Assembly (NCBI RefSeq): GCF_001653235.2
Contig: NC_035796.1
Location: 1,364,001 to 1,428,000, forward strand
Length of the DNA stretch: 64,000 bases
From: Pochonia chlamydosporia 170
Lineage: Eukaryota > Ascomycota > Sordariomycetes > Hypocreales > Clavicipitaceae
Direction of reading: 5' to 3'
Positions within the stretch are counted from its first letter, which is position 1, and the number at the start of each line of letters is the position of its first letter. Both the position numbers and the translations under genes were made by a program. The notes beneath the pieces are model-generated. The model was not told where the DNA came from and searched no databases. It saw only the letters and a program-made list of their open reading frames with translations. Shown here piece after piece: positions 24,118 through 35,708 of the stretch.

Positions 24118-24280
24118 GAGCGAGTCTATGGCACACAAGGATCCTACAGATGCGGCGCAGGTTCCACCTTCAGTTTTGCAGAAGCATATTGGTACTCCGT
24201 CGGTTGAGCATGCTGATGAAGGGCACGACCGAGCTAAGAGACATAGCATCTCACACCAGGAGCAGCACCGCGGTTTGTAA
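24118..24280 (+). other. possible alternative last exon or separate small ORF
   Basis: A 50-codon frame starts with ATG at 24129 (MAHKDPTDAAQVPPSVLQKH) and is hydrophilic, ending HQEQHRGL. A consensus-like acceptor TATACAG ends at 24117, eleven bases before that ATG. If a donor GTACGC at 24027, inside the end of the repeat-protein gene, is spliced to it, the frame continues exactly (GDKT then SESMAHKD), giving a 486-residue protein. The donor is weaker than others in this window, so a separate small gene with a leader intron is equally possible. Confidence 0.35.
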
Positions 24281-24775
24281 GGACAAGTTGGAACAGTGGG
24301 TAATGATTTATGAGTCGATACTGTATTATTAGGATTTTTCTGAATGGTTAATTTGGCTCTGTTTACTTACTTTTTGTTTGAGATGAATGTGAATGATGTG
24401 AAAATGGTTGTGTAGTCTAAGTTGACTCATTTGTGAATATGACAACTGCTCACGTCATATTTCCATCGTAAAATGCACGGTTTATTCCACCGCAGAATTT
24501 CCATTTACAACGGCACAATTTTTGTCAAGTAACTACAATAAATATCAAGCGTATTACCTTGTTCAACAGTCACGTCCAAGCGTCTGTTACACGATAGTGG
24601 GTCTCTTCACCCCACCAATTACTAGGTACCTAGGTAGTTACCCTACGACAGACCATCAAATCCATCAACCCATCAAGTGACAGCAACAGCAACAGCCTCA
24701 CCCAACCAATACCACACTCATCATCAGGCATCCGTCAACTTGCCAACAACTCTACATCCTCACCATGCCTCTCTC
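24281..24775. other. intergenic, atg5 upstream region
   Basis: AT-rich 3' flank of the repeat-protein gene and leader of atg5. Contains CTAGGTACCTAGGTA at 24622-24636, one of a dispersed CCTAGGTA repeat family, and a CA-rich leader. Confidence 0.45.
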
Positions 24776-25590
24776 ATGATGGCAAATTCCATTCCCCAGA
24801 CTCTCTGGGGCGCCCGTATCCCACTATACATCACGCACGCCTCATCGCCCACCACCCCATTCATCACCAGCGTCCCTCGCTTCAGCTACCTCGCGCTGCT
24901 GCTGCCCCGTCTCTCAGCCTACTTCAACTCGACGTGCTCGAGCTTCCACTTTGAAGATGTCCAGCTGAGAAACCTGGCAGTCGGTCTGCTCGTCGATTTG
25001 TATCAGCCCAAACTGCCGTTTCGACTGGTCGTCAGCGATGGTATGGGATGGGATATCGGCGACACCTTTCTAAACTGTGTCAAAGAGGTATGTATCCATT
25101 CTCTATAAAGTTATAACATACTAAATAAAAACAGGCGGACTTTATCCGCAACGGCAACGCCAATCAAATTATGAAAATGTCCAAAGAACACACCACCCAG
25201 CTCTGGAACGCAGTCATCGACAATGACCACAGCTCCTTCGCAAAGGTCAATACCAGACTGCTCAATGCGCCAACAAACCTCAAGCACGTCCCTATACGGA
25301 TATACATCCCCTCTGCGCCGGAGCACGCTGACCCATCGCCGGCAGAGGACGCGGGCTCCTTCAAGATTATCCAGGCGCTCGTGCCGGCGACGAGTGCGGA
25401 TCGGAGGCCGAAGCTGCTGGGCCAGGCGCTCAAGGACATGATGCCCAAGTTGTTCCCGAGTAGTAGGGATCCTGTGCTGGCTGGCGTGGTTATGCATGGG
25501 GCGGGCGTGCCGTTTGATGCGCCGCTGGGTGAGCTTATGCGGGAGGCGGCGTATCCTGATGGGTGGCTTTGTTTGGTGGTGACGGTTTAG
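24776..25590 (+). CDS. atg5: autophagy protein Atg5
   Basis: Two exons, 24776-25087 and 25135-25590 (47-bp intron GTATGT/ACAG), 255 residues. Atg5 becomes covalently linked to Atg12 and, with Atg16, promotes Atg8 lipidation at the phagophore. Recognised by the N-terminal IPQTLWGARIPLYI, the mid block LPFRLVVSDGMGWDIGDTF and the C-terminal HGAGVPFDAPLGELM followed by AYPDGWLCLVV. The Lys of CVKEAD at residue 103, just before the splice, is the likely Atg12 attachment site by position relative to the human MKEAD site; this is inference. Two adjacent ATGs (24776, 24779) could start it. Its 3' end faces that of the CSA-like gene with 140 bp between them. Confidence 0.95.
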
Positions 25591-25730
25591 ATTAGGTGGT
25601 TTGTGTGGTATTTTGCAATGCTGGCGTTTGGTTCCTTAGGGGGAGAACTTCATAGCGTTGTTTTTACTTTACGTTAGATGGATGACGGGGTTGTAGATGA
25701 GGGATGTATATATTTTGGCTTGAGCAAAGA

Positions 25731-27185
25731 TTAGCGGGTAGAACCTGTGAATGTAATCTGTTTACCCATCAGACTCCTGTATGCGCTGTCTACGGCCTTT
25801 CTTTTCCGTCTCCTTGCTTCTTCATCCTCGTCTATTTCGTCTGTTTCATCGATATCATCTGGCCCTGGAATCTGTGGCATCCAAGCGCGAATCTGCCCGT
25901 CCAAGTGAGCACTGTAAATCGCGCCTATGGAGTTTCCACCGCCCATGACTGTTCCTATCTGCCCGGAACCTCCTCCCGATCCACGCCACACAATCGTTGT
26001 TATCCTGTTTCTGCCCATTTCTCCGCCCCGGGGTCCTACAGGATTCGTCGTACCAGGACTGCGCAACCTCGTAATCACAGTGCCATCGTGCAAGTCCAAC
26101 AGCAAAATCTCCTGATCGTTCGGCCAAACCAGCAGCTCGCTGCTGCTAGAAAGACCGGGTGGTGTGACAATCATGGCCGTCGTTTTCGCATGCTGGTTCT
26201 GAATCAGGGCCCCAAAGCTGGCGAGAGTGTTCGCCCCCGTCGCCGCATCCCACACGCGGATTTTGCGATCCAGCCCTGCAGAGACAATGTATTTGCCATC
26301 ATCAGTCCACTGTAGTCCGTTGACCGCCTCGTCATGCGCGAGGGCAGACGCTCGAAAGTGCGGCATGCGGCTCCAATCTGCCCCCGATGCTGTCGCGTGC
26401 CGGAAGCGGTGAACGAGCCCCAATGAATCCTCCTGGTCGAGTTGCGCAATGACACCGCCTGCGCGGCGTACGTCCCATATACGCACTTTTCCGTCAGCAT
26501 GGCCGCTCGCGAGAACGTGCTCGTGTCGAGGGCTCCATGACGTGCAGAGGACGGGACCGCCGTGGGCAACAAGAGCTTGCACGGCGGAGCCTGATTTGAG
26601 ATCCACGAGACGCACATTGGAGTGCTGTGTTGCGCAGGACACGAGGAGGTGGTCTGCAATGGGGCTCATGGCATGAGAGTATATAGTGGCATTGAGATGG
26701 AATTCTGCGGTGAGAGCAGAGCGCTGTGTTGCCCAGAGCTTGAGCGACTTGTCGTAGGAGCTGGAGAGGAATGCCTCTGGGTCAAACGGGTAGAAGGACA
26801 GGTGTGTTATGCCGTGGCTGTGGCCGTCTCCTCGTTTTCCAACAGCAGAGCGAGCTATTGTGCTCACGGGACGGAATACATGTCTTGTGTTGGGGGCGGA
26901 CGCTTCTTCCAGATCCCATATCTTGATAGATCCTTCTGAGCCGCCTGATACAAGGATGCGGCCGTCAAACTTTTCGAGCGCAAGCCCGCTTACTCCCGCT
27001 CCATGGGCGCGAATGTTGTGCGCTCGCTCTTCGGTCTCTTCTAGAGCCGATTGAGACGATATTTCGCCGTTGAAACGGTGTTGTGGTGCCGGCGCAAAGC
27101 TGCGAAGGAGGTCGGCATTCACGGATGTGGAGGTTTCGTCGGGACTGAGGTCACCCGTTTCTCGGGCGAGGAGGCGGGCCTGCAT
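25731..27185 (-). CDS. CSA/ERCC8-type WD40 protein (transcription-coupled repair)
   Basis: Single exon, 484 residues. WD40 units end in IKIWDLEEA, LKLWATQ, VRIWDVRRA and IRVWDAATG, with the family-typical SCATQHSNVRLVDLKSGSAV and SWSPRHEHVLASGHADGKV, matching the order in human ERCC8/CSA and yeast Rad28. The N-terminus MQARLLARETGDLSP resembles the LSARQTG start of CSA. The human protein is the substrate receptor of a CUL4-DDB1 ubiquitin ligase that clears stalled RNA polymerase II at DNA lesions; the same role is inferred here. The C-terminus is extended beyond the last blade by an acidic stretch (DIDETDEIDEDEEARRRKRK), likely disordered or nuclear-localising. It is divergent with the Rrn10-like gene at 27665. 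Confidence 0.85.
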   Translation of the reverse strand: MQARLLARETGDLSPDETSTSVNADLLRSFAPAPQHRFNGEISSQSALEETEERAHNIRAHGAGVSGLALEKFDGRILVSGGSEGSIKIWDLEEASAPNTRHVFRPVSTIARSAVGKRGDGHSHGITHLSFYPFDPEAFLSSSYDKSLKLWATQRSALTAEFHLNATIYSHAMSPIADHLLVSCATQHSNVRLVDLKSGSAVQALVAHGGPVLCTSWSPRHEHVLASGHADGKVRIWDVRRAGGVIAQLDQEDSLGLVHRFRHATASGADWSRMPHFRASALAHDEAVNGLQWTDDGKYIVSAGLDRKIRVWDAATGANTLASFGALIQNQHAKTTAMIVTPPGLSSSSELLVWPNDQEILLLDLHDGTVITRLRSPGTTNPVGPRGGEMGRNRITTIVWRGSGGGSGQIGTVMGGGNSIGAIYSAHLDGQIRAWMPQIPGPDDIDETDEIDEDEEARRRKRKAVDSAYRSLMGKQITFTGSTR

Positions 27186-27664
27186 TCATCGGGAGGTATA
27201 CGCGACTTGGCGCGCAGTTGGACGCTTCATGTAGTTATTTTTGTTGAAACACTCAACCGTTTGGTGTAGCGCAGATGATGTAGCTGTTGAATCTGATAGT
27301 GAGTGATGTGAATGTGAGGTGGGATGATATGTGATGTCAGATGTTTGAGGATGAAGACTCCGCGTAGATCTGTGGCTCCACATTTGTCCCCACCATTTTC
27401 AACTTCAATCCGAAACTCTCACATCAGTCCCAACCTCGATCATCAACGTGACTTCATATTTCATGGCATGAACGCAACAACTCACTTTGTGTTTGGCAGC
27501 ATCATCTTCACGGAACAATGTCAATCCGACAGGTAGATCTACGCGACAAATCACCCCACAGACCAAATACCTGACGCGCGAAAATCACACAAGACTCCGC
27601 ATGAATTTCAACCTTCTGCAAAATTTCAAATTTTGCACATTAAACTGATATAACACGTCTCACG
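27186..27664. other. divergent intergenic promoter region
   Basis: 479 bp between the CSA-like (minus) and Rrn10-like (plus) start codons. An ACGCG sequence occurs at 27573-27577; no further element can be supported. Confidence 0.35.
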
Positions 27665-28587
27665 ATGGAACCCTCCACAGAGGACCGGGAGCACCCTTCA
27701 ATCACAGCCGAAGAGGACAACGCCCAAGAATCGTACCATTCCGATGCCGAAAAGGTCGCCCTGCCTCGTCGGCGCTTGGCAACCGTCTACGACGCTGTCG
27801 CAGGTAAATTATACCCGCGCACACCCCCCACCCAGCATGAACCAAGCAGAAAAAAGATGATGGTTCTTTTTTTTTTCTCAGTTTCAGCGAGTCAATCAAT
27901 TTCATCACGTGAGACTAACATGATGCAGGAAGGGTGATCCAGGACCAGGCTCTCAGGAATCAGAACCCAGGCCAAAAGGAGACATCTGGGCATGGACACC
28001 ACAGCAGACTACAACCCAATGTCACCAGACACTCTACTCGCGGCGCGACCATAGCGCCCAATGAAGTTCTGTTCCGGCGCAAGGACGCTCCGGAGCGGTA
28101 TGTAGAGAAGGACGTGTACAATGCGCATGAGAGAGATCTACCGCAGTCAGGACGAGACATTCTCCCGGACAGCGATCTCCTCACGTCGGTGCACGCGTAC
28201 TCGAGCAGGTTCTACGGGGCGATGGAACGGAGACGAAACCAGAGAGCTCAGGAGAGCGGTGGTGTTGGTAGTGGCGCCTTGGGGAGACGCAGCGTCGACG
28301 AGCAGAGCATGGACGAGACTGCGCTGCTCGCCTTTGGGATCCTGCTCGAAGAAGCTGGCAGGGAGATCCTTGGCCGGCGGGGAGATTTGGTATTCACGGA
28401 GGGGATTGTTGGGGCGGACGGTTCAAGCGGAGATGAAGTGGCGCGGCATACGGAACCTGCGGTTGGTTACCGAGATGTCGGGACGTCGTCGTTGAGTAGG
28501 GGAGCCAACAACGGCGCTGTCGCCGGAACAAGATTGCCAAAGAGGAGGAGATTGGCAGATTTGGAGTTGGAGGGAGCACAAGATTAG
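27665..28587 (+). CDS. probable Rrn10-like RNA polymerase I upstream activation factor subunit
   Basis: Two exons, 27665-27803 and 27929-28587 (125-bp intron GTAAAT/GCAG), 265 residues. N-terminus acidic (MEPSTEDREHPSITAEEDN), then TVYDAVAGRVIQDQAL across the splice, HSTRGATIAPNEVLFRRKDA, LPDSDLLTSVHAYSSRFY, and SMDETALLAFGILLEEAGRE. The spacing of a D-x-DL-x3-HxY segment and a DETAL-x3-GILLEE segment resembles yeast Rrn10, a small subunit of the upstream activation factor for rDNA transcription. This assignment rests on remembered family features and is tentative; otherwise it is a conserved ascomycete protein of unknown function. The C-terminus is basic (KRRRLADLELEG). Confidence 0.6.
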
Positions 28588-31500
28588 GGTCTAGCTGAAA
28601 AAAATGTTGTAGTACCAACGGGGGGAGGTGCTGATGGGGAACTTTGTGAGATTCCCGTGTTTCTCATGGAAAATTTCCGTCTTTTCGTTTTGGGGTCTCG
28701 TACTCCGTATTACGTTGACTAATCTTATGGGTGGTACACTGCCTACCTAGGTTGGTAATTGGGTTTTTCTGATTTGGAAGCTATTCAGGCTGATGGTGAT
28801 GCTGACACATTTAATTGAAATAGATGTAGCGGTGTTTATGGAGTAGAGCCCCGACAAATTCATTTACGTGTTGGTTTGCACCAAGTAGCCAGACAATCTA
28901 CGGAGTACGGGCATTGGAAATCAGCAAATTCCGTCGACAGCAGCAATCATCACATACGGAACATTCCGCCATCTATCGGAACAAAAAAAATTCTCATACA
29001 ATCACGGGGAATTTTTTTTTTCTGACCGTCAACTCCTTGTTGTGACACAAAGGCGTTGTCTGTGACAAAGGTTCCCAGTGTATGCTCTCCTCATCATCAG
29101 ACCAGGAGCTGGCCCGTACGCAACAACATTTTTTTTTACAAAATTTCACGAAAGCGGCAGTTGCGATGTGAAAACAGAGATACGCCTTTGGTGATCGGCT
29201 TTTTCTACAAATCCCAGAGTTGCACTCGACTTTTGTTTCACACACCGCACGCTAGGACACTTCCTCAGGGATGGAGAGTCGTGCTTGCAGAAAGTGGAGG
29301 GTGTAGAGCACCGTTTCTGTATTCGTAACGAGCAGCATGTACTCCGTACTGTATCAAGATGCCGCACGAGGGAAAGTGTGTATGGGAGAGTGTGTCAGAG
29401 GCTGCACAAGGTTATTCTGGTCGCTGCCAAAACGGGTTGCTGGCTCGAATATGGAGTTTCCAAAACCCAAGTTCATCAAGATGCAATGCGACGGTGTCTT
29501 TGTCGTAGCACCAAAGCATGTCCAACAGTCCATACTTGGTACATACATGGCAAATGACATGACAGGGTAGTATGGTTCACTCCCCCCCGTTGTCGGAACT
29601 TTTTTTTTTTAAAAACAAAAAAGAATCTAGAACTTCTTTGTCTGTGAGGGTGTGGGGAGAGAGTGGTGAACGGATGTGAGGTATCGATACATGAAGTTGA
29701 GATGTCCTTGACGCACGCTTTGTAGCAGTACATGATACCCATCGGTAGGAAACATGCTGTCTTTCTCTTCACGGTGAGAGGGGGAAAAGCTGCTTCGAAC
29801 AAGTAGATTGGTTGAATGTAACCGGAGCGATATTGGATGTTCTTGACGTGCGGTTCGACGACCGGTCTTACCGCCGCCGCCACTTTCACCATTTTCGTGA
29901 CATGGTGGGACGAGGTAAGGCGAGGCAAGGCAGCCTTGAAACATGACATTTTAGAATACGGAGTAGAGTAGGTACTCCGTAAAGAGGAAGAAATTTTCAG
30001 TCAGCCATGGCAAAAAAATTTATTTTATTTTTTCGGTGTGTTGATACATACTGTACTGTACCAAATTGGGGAAGAGGAGGGGAGGGATAATACCCTTGAG
30101 TTCCCAAAAATCGTGTGGTTTCTCGTCATGCGTGTTTTTGATTGCCAGATGAAGTTCGAGGTGTGGCTGACAAGGGTTGCATGAGGCAAAGTCGCACAAA
30201 TGAGTGTTTCTGGACCAAAAGCAGATGCACATCGAGAGGAGAGCCACGCGTGATTTCGAACCCTTTGTGTGAGCGATCGCCACACGATCTGACAGGCACG
30301 GAGATCGGTCAGAATTTGCTGGCTTGGCTGTGCTGTGCTTCAATTCTGAAGTTGACAGCGACAAGCATAGCCAGGGTCTGGAACAGTCACCTGACGGATT
30401 AGGAGGCCATTCAAGCATGCCCTTTGGCATGGTTTGTTATTATTTTTTATTTTTGTTTGACCGTATTTCAATCATCGCTGTATCTTTTCTCCCGGCCTTG
30501 ATTTCCTGCGGCCGCAGTTGTTTCGTTTGGTGCGCGCCAGACAGACTAGGAATTGCTCGTCGCGAATAATACGGCCGATGCACTCCTCGGACGGCCCTCA
30601 TTTGAGAAATCTTTCCATATCTCCTTTTCTTCTTTTCTCTTTTCCTTTCTTCTCTCCTCTGATTATCCCTTCTCTTGCCTTACTTGACGCTCTCACACAA
30701 GCCAGCCCCCGGCCGGAAACGCGTTCCGCCTCCTGCTGCGGACGTTGATGCGATTGTGGCCCTGACTATTTTCTGATAATACGCCCCATCTGTTGCGAGG
30801 CTGCAATTGCGAGTAGCGCCGTGATATGCCCTCCCGTGATATCTGATGTGTCGGATATTCAGAAAATACGAGCCAAACTAAATTGTTGGACATGGACTGT
30901 CGATGCAAGGAGTGAGCAGCATCTTGAACCCGCGTCGATGCCGAGATCAATTGATGGTCAGGCCGCGGAAACAAAGTCGCCTACCCTTGACCTATTTTCT
31001 CCGAATTGATAACACCCTGCCACGGCTGAATCGCAATGCCCAGCATTTGCAGCTTGTGTACGGAGTATAACGCGTGATGATATTAATATCAATAATAAGA
31101 AAATTCAATACTGTAATAATGAGTGAACATTGCTGCTGAGACCACAATGGTCGGAAGTGTCTCCGTGCACCGTAGCAGCTGGGGTTGAAGCTGAAGTCCG
31201 TTCACATAACCCTAACTCCGTCCTGTACTCCGTACTGCATATCAAAGTTTGACGTTCGTGCTCGTGCTGGACAACCCGTGCCTGTGCCTGAGGCCTGCCC
31301 CTGTTCGGCGTGCATGCATACGTACATACAGACAAGTCGGTCCTTGGGCAGAAACAAATCTGCTCGCCAAGGAGCCCCTGGTAATAATGCAGTTCTGCAC
31401 CTTCCAAACTGTTCCTGGCAACTTTTTTCAAGCCCGACGAACTAACCTCTCTATCGTTCAAGTCAGCTTTTGGCCGGGGGTGGTATGGATGGTGTAAGGC

Positions 31501-34500
31501 TGATCGCTTACATCGCCTATTGCCGTTGGTCCAGGCCGTGATATTCTATGAATAGATTATCGACAACTCACCCTTCCCATTATTAGAGTCCCATTACTAG
31601 AGCATTAATTGACAACCCGGTGGACAATATTCCTGCGTTTTATCGCATCCAAGATCAATCTCAAAACAGCCTTCTCGGCTGGAAGTACACTATTGTCAAA
31701 AGGTGCAAGCAGGCAAACTAGACCACCACTTTTGGACCTTGCTCACAACAGGACGAGTTTCATACGGGCCGTCCCTTGTGTCTGCCTGTCTGCCTGCCTG
31801 TCTGGGTGGATGGATCATGGCGCCTGTAAAGTCCATGTCTTGCAGGTGGCTGTTTTTACCATGCTGACTTCACCAGTCATCATCAAAGGGAAACTCGTCA
31901 GACTCCATTGTGTCCTGCATAAATACCAGTACGGTACGTCGGGACAAGCTAGACTGCAGCTGCAGACTCGAGTGTAGACGAACCAGACCAGACAGTAGGC
32001 TGAAAACGCAAGCCACTCTCAACTCGAACATTGGATAATAGTACGTGTTATCAAGTACTTTTCGACACAGTCAGGCACAAAGGCGACAGGGAACAGGGTC
32101 ATCAGAAATAACCCAGCCCAAATATCCATCCATACCGTCTTTTCCTTTGAGTTTGGCTTCCTCGCCAACGTGCCGTGTTGATGGGATTGTCAAACTAACG
32201 AAAATTGGCTCGGATGCAGAGGGACCACCCCATCCTCTCTGACTCTCGACTTCTCAAGTCTACACGTATGAGCGGCGCGCTCAAAGGGCAAAAAAAAAGT
32301 TGACAAGTCATTCAATTATGTACGGCCAATGGTGGAGCAGGCACCCCAAGGTTTCAATGTTCGCACATCGCAACTAACCAAGATTGTAAGAGAGGACAAC
32401 GCTCAGGGAGGAAGACGAAAAAAAAAGGAAAAAAAAAAAACAAAACAAAGCAAAACTACCACATCAACTCTGTGCGTGATGGACTCCATGCAGAGCAATA
32501 CGGAGTTCTTCGCACCAGGGGGGCAGGGCATCCCACACCCAATTGCTTTTTATTCGCAATCCCCACCAGCCCATCATGCATCATGACGCGAAAAAAGAAC
32601 AGCTTGTCGCCGGAAATACTGCGACAGGAGCTGAAGCATACAGTATGTCTTCCAAATCAGGTAGAACGTTTTCAGCTACGATCCGAAAGTGACTGTGACC
32701 AGAGTAGACGTCATGCTAAGAATGAAGAAAGACGAAGAGCATTCGCGATAATTAATGCCATGATGCGATCATTCCCTACCATTGATACATGCTTACATAC
32801 CCAGCTAGGCAGGTATTGTACGGAGTACGTGCTTGCGAAGAGTATGTACGCGTGCAATGCAGGAACAGATGGTGGGGTACTGGTCTTGAATGGCAAAGCA
32901 ACAAAAGGGGGGAATATGGACAGTACTTACAACGGAGAAGAGAAAAGAGAACTAAAAGTATCAAAGGGTCTTGTCTTTCCATATTTTTGCACATGACTCT
33001 CTCTCTGATCAAGCCCATCACAGACATGTTGGAAGAAAAAAGGACGTCAACGAGAGCGAGCCGACACAAGGCGCCTGGCTTCTCATGTCTCAACTGAACC
33101 GAGCTGGTTGACGACCGTTAGTTTCCGTCTGGTCCTGACAAAGCATGCAAGTTTGAATGACAGAGACACGACTGCCCATGTCTCTCAAGCCTTTCTGCCG
33201 TTAGGAAACGTGGAGTACGAGTTGCAGACAAGACCAGACCACACATGGACCAGACCTGACCAGATGCTCCAGACAAACTGGGAGCCACGAGCCCAAAGAA
33301 CAGGGGTGGTCTCCTTTCCCTTGGGAAAACCAAACTCTCTCTTGACGGTTGTGTCGATCCCCTGTCTCACAACCCTCGCCTTGCGACGTCGACAACTATT
33401 GTACTCTTGCACACTGTGGTCGTGAGTTAGCCCGCCCTCCCAGGTTTGAAGACATGCACAGCCGTTCCTCGCCAAAGCATGTATTGCACGACCCGCAAGC
33501 GGACAAGGCCGTTGGTCATGTGTTTAGCCATCCTTCGACCAGGGGGGCCGTTTAGCCTTGTCAACTCCAAGGTATCAACCGTCCCTCTCCGCAGGCGGAA
33601 GACATCCGCGTATGCACGTCGCGCATTTGCATCTGAGCCGCAAGATGAACCCGACAAACTGGGAAACGGGTCATTGCTCTGTCAGAACAATCCCCAGGAC
33701 ATGTCCTACCGACGGGGGCAGCTTCAGCTTCAGAAAAAGGCTGTATAGAGGACTCAGCTGTCATTTTTTTTTTTTTTTTAAACACAGGTCTGCGGGCCAT
33801 GGGACGACAGGGATTTCGGTCATGTTCCCAACCTGGTTCTGGTCGGAAAGACGGGACTCTTGTTCCAAGGCACCTCATGATGTCATCCGGTAATATCGTC
33901 ACAATTCGTTGGGTTCGTCTCTCTCGACACGATGCGGTTCCAGCCCTGCAAACTGCTGACCCTTCCAAGGTCGCCAGCTCTCGTCTGAATAGGATAGCAA
34001 CCGGGGTGTAAGCACCAACGCGCGCCATGGCTCGCCCATCGCAGGGATCTTGACCAGGAGCTGAGGATGGCCTGTGAGGAGGGGCTTGAGGAGTCCCGAA
34101 TCCGTGTCCTCGGTGCCGCCGTTGCTGTTGTTATCAATTAGCCAGGGAGGCTAATGAAACTCGCCATGTATCCACGACTTGTCTGTCAGGGGAAACCAGA
34201 ACGGTCGTCCCTGAGCAAATTTGAAATCCACCCGTGTTGGCCCGCCTACAACAAGCACGGGACTCAATCTTCTTTTATTTTTTCCTTTGGCTTCTGGCAA
34301 ACGAACAAGCGGATTAGTAAGTATATGCCCTAGATTATGCTCTTCCAAACGACAAGAAAGACAAAGAGTGGTAATGTTTCTTGCTGCTTCGTTGAATGTT
34401 ATCTTGGCTCATCCGTTTAGTTTGTTTTAGAGTTCAAATAAAAAAACGTGGCCGACCACCTTCATCATGGCAACTAACTTCTGTCACCCTCTGATAGGCT

Positions 34501-35690
34501 GTCCTTGGGGGAAAATGCCCGGAATTGAGTCGGGACTGCATCTACCGCTGGCAGTTTCCAGAATGTGACGACAGCCGCTTCTTCTTTTTCGAACCGTGAC
34601 ATTTTCTTCTGTTACACAAATGACCGTGACCTTGTGCCCGTGCCAAGGTTCCCAGGATGCCGACCTTTGATAGAGCGCCAAACATGGTCATTGGACGCAT
34701 CCCCAGCAAATGAGCGGACAGTGCTCCATCGTCAAGCATGATATTCTGCCGATGTACTCAATTCTCAGAGCATTCAACATGTCCCGTCCACGGAGTAGCT
34801 ATTGACAGAGTCTGGCACGCTTTGCCGCCTTGTAATCATCCTGGTATATGCGAACCTCACATGAGCGGTGCGACCTGCGGTTCCGAGGGGATTAGCATTG
34901 ACGTTGGCCGCCACGCAATCCTGTCCGAGTCCCTGGCTTGCCATTCCGTCCGAATCAAAGGCTTTGGAGAATCCGGAGTGATATGCAGCTCTTTTCCCCC
35001 TGAACCCCCTCCCCTTTACTCCGTATCAAAGCAGATGATTTGCAAATTGAGGCCCGCAAGTGTCGCCTATTAAATCCAGACTCCAAAGCGCCCCTCAACC
35101 AATTGACCGCAAGGAGCTGCAGCTGGTTTCCAGCTTCTGTCTCGCTCTGCCGCCGCGGCAGGGTACCAATACTCATATACTCACGTATTGGACCCGGCCG
35201 GCTTGGGGGCGAGATATCGATGTCAAGCATGCTTCAATGCCAACATCTTCCCGACGAAGTCAACTTCAGTTTAATGGGCAGCAACTGTGAAGAGCGATTA
35301 TCCAACGACCACTGCAGTCGTGGCTTTGTGCTAGTATAGTCTGGTACTCCTCGGCAATCACTCCGTACATTGCACGAGTCTCAGGATACCATCTTGCCCA
35401 GAGGCTAGCTGGCTCTGACACAGTCTCCTTGCGCGCACGGCCGAAACTGGGATTGCATTGGACAAGACAAACATGCGGGCATCCTGGCCTTACCTATCAA
35501 ACATCGACCTGCATTGCAACAGCAGAGAGCCAATTTGTTGATGTTTCTGAGCGTGGGGCGATATGTATTTGCCGCATTATGAAGGCTGTGTGACTCGTCT
35601 ATCACGACATATCTGTTGTTCACGCGTCCACTGAAGTGCCGCGAGTATTAGACAATCGTGCAAAAGGGAATCTTGGAGATTCAACACTCA

Positions 35691-35708
35691 GTACGGAGTA
35701 CTCCGTAC
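35691..35708. repeat. perfect 18-bp palindrome made of two overlapping TACGGAGTA motifs
   Basis: GTACGGAGTACTCCGTAC equals its own reverse complement and consists of TACGGAGTA (35692-35700) overlapping its inverse TACTCCGTA (35699-35707). It has the symmetry expected of a dimeric DNA-binding site or a small inverted repeat. Confidence 0.7.
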
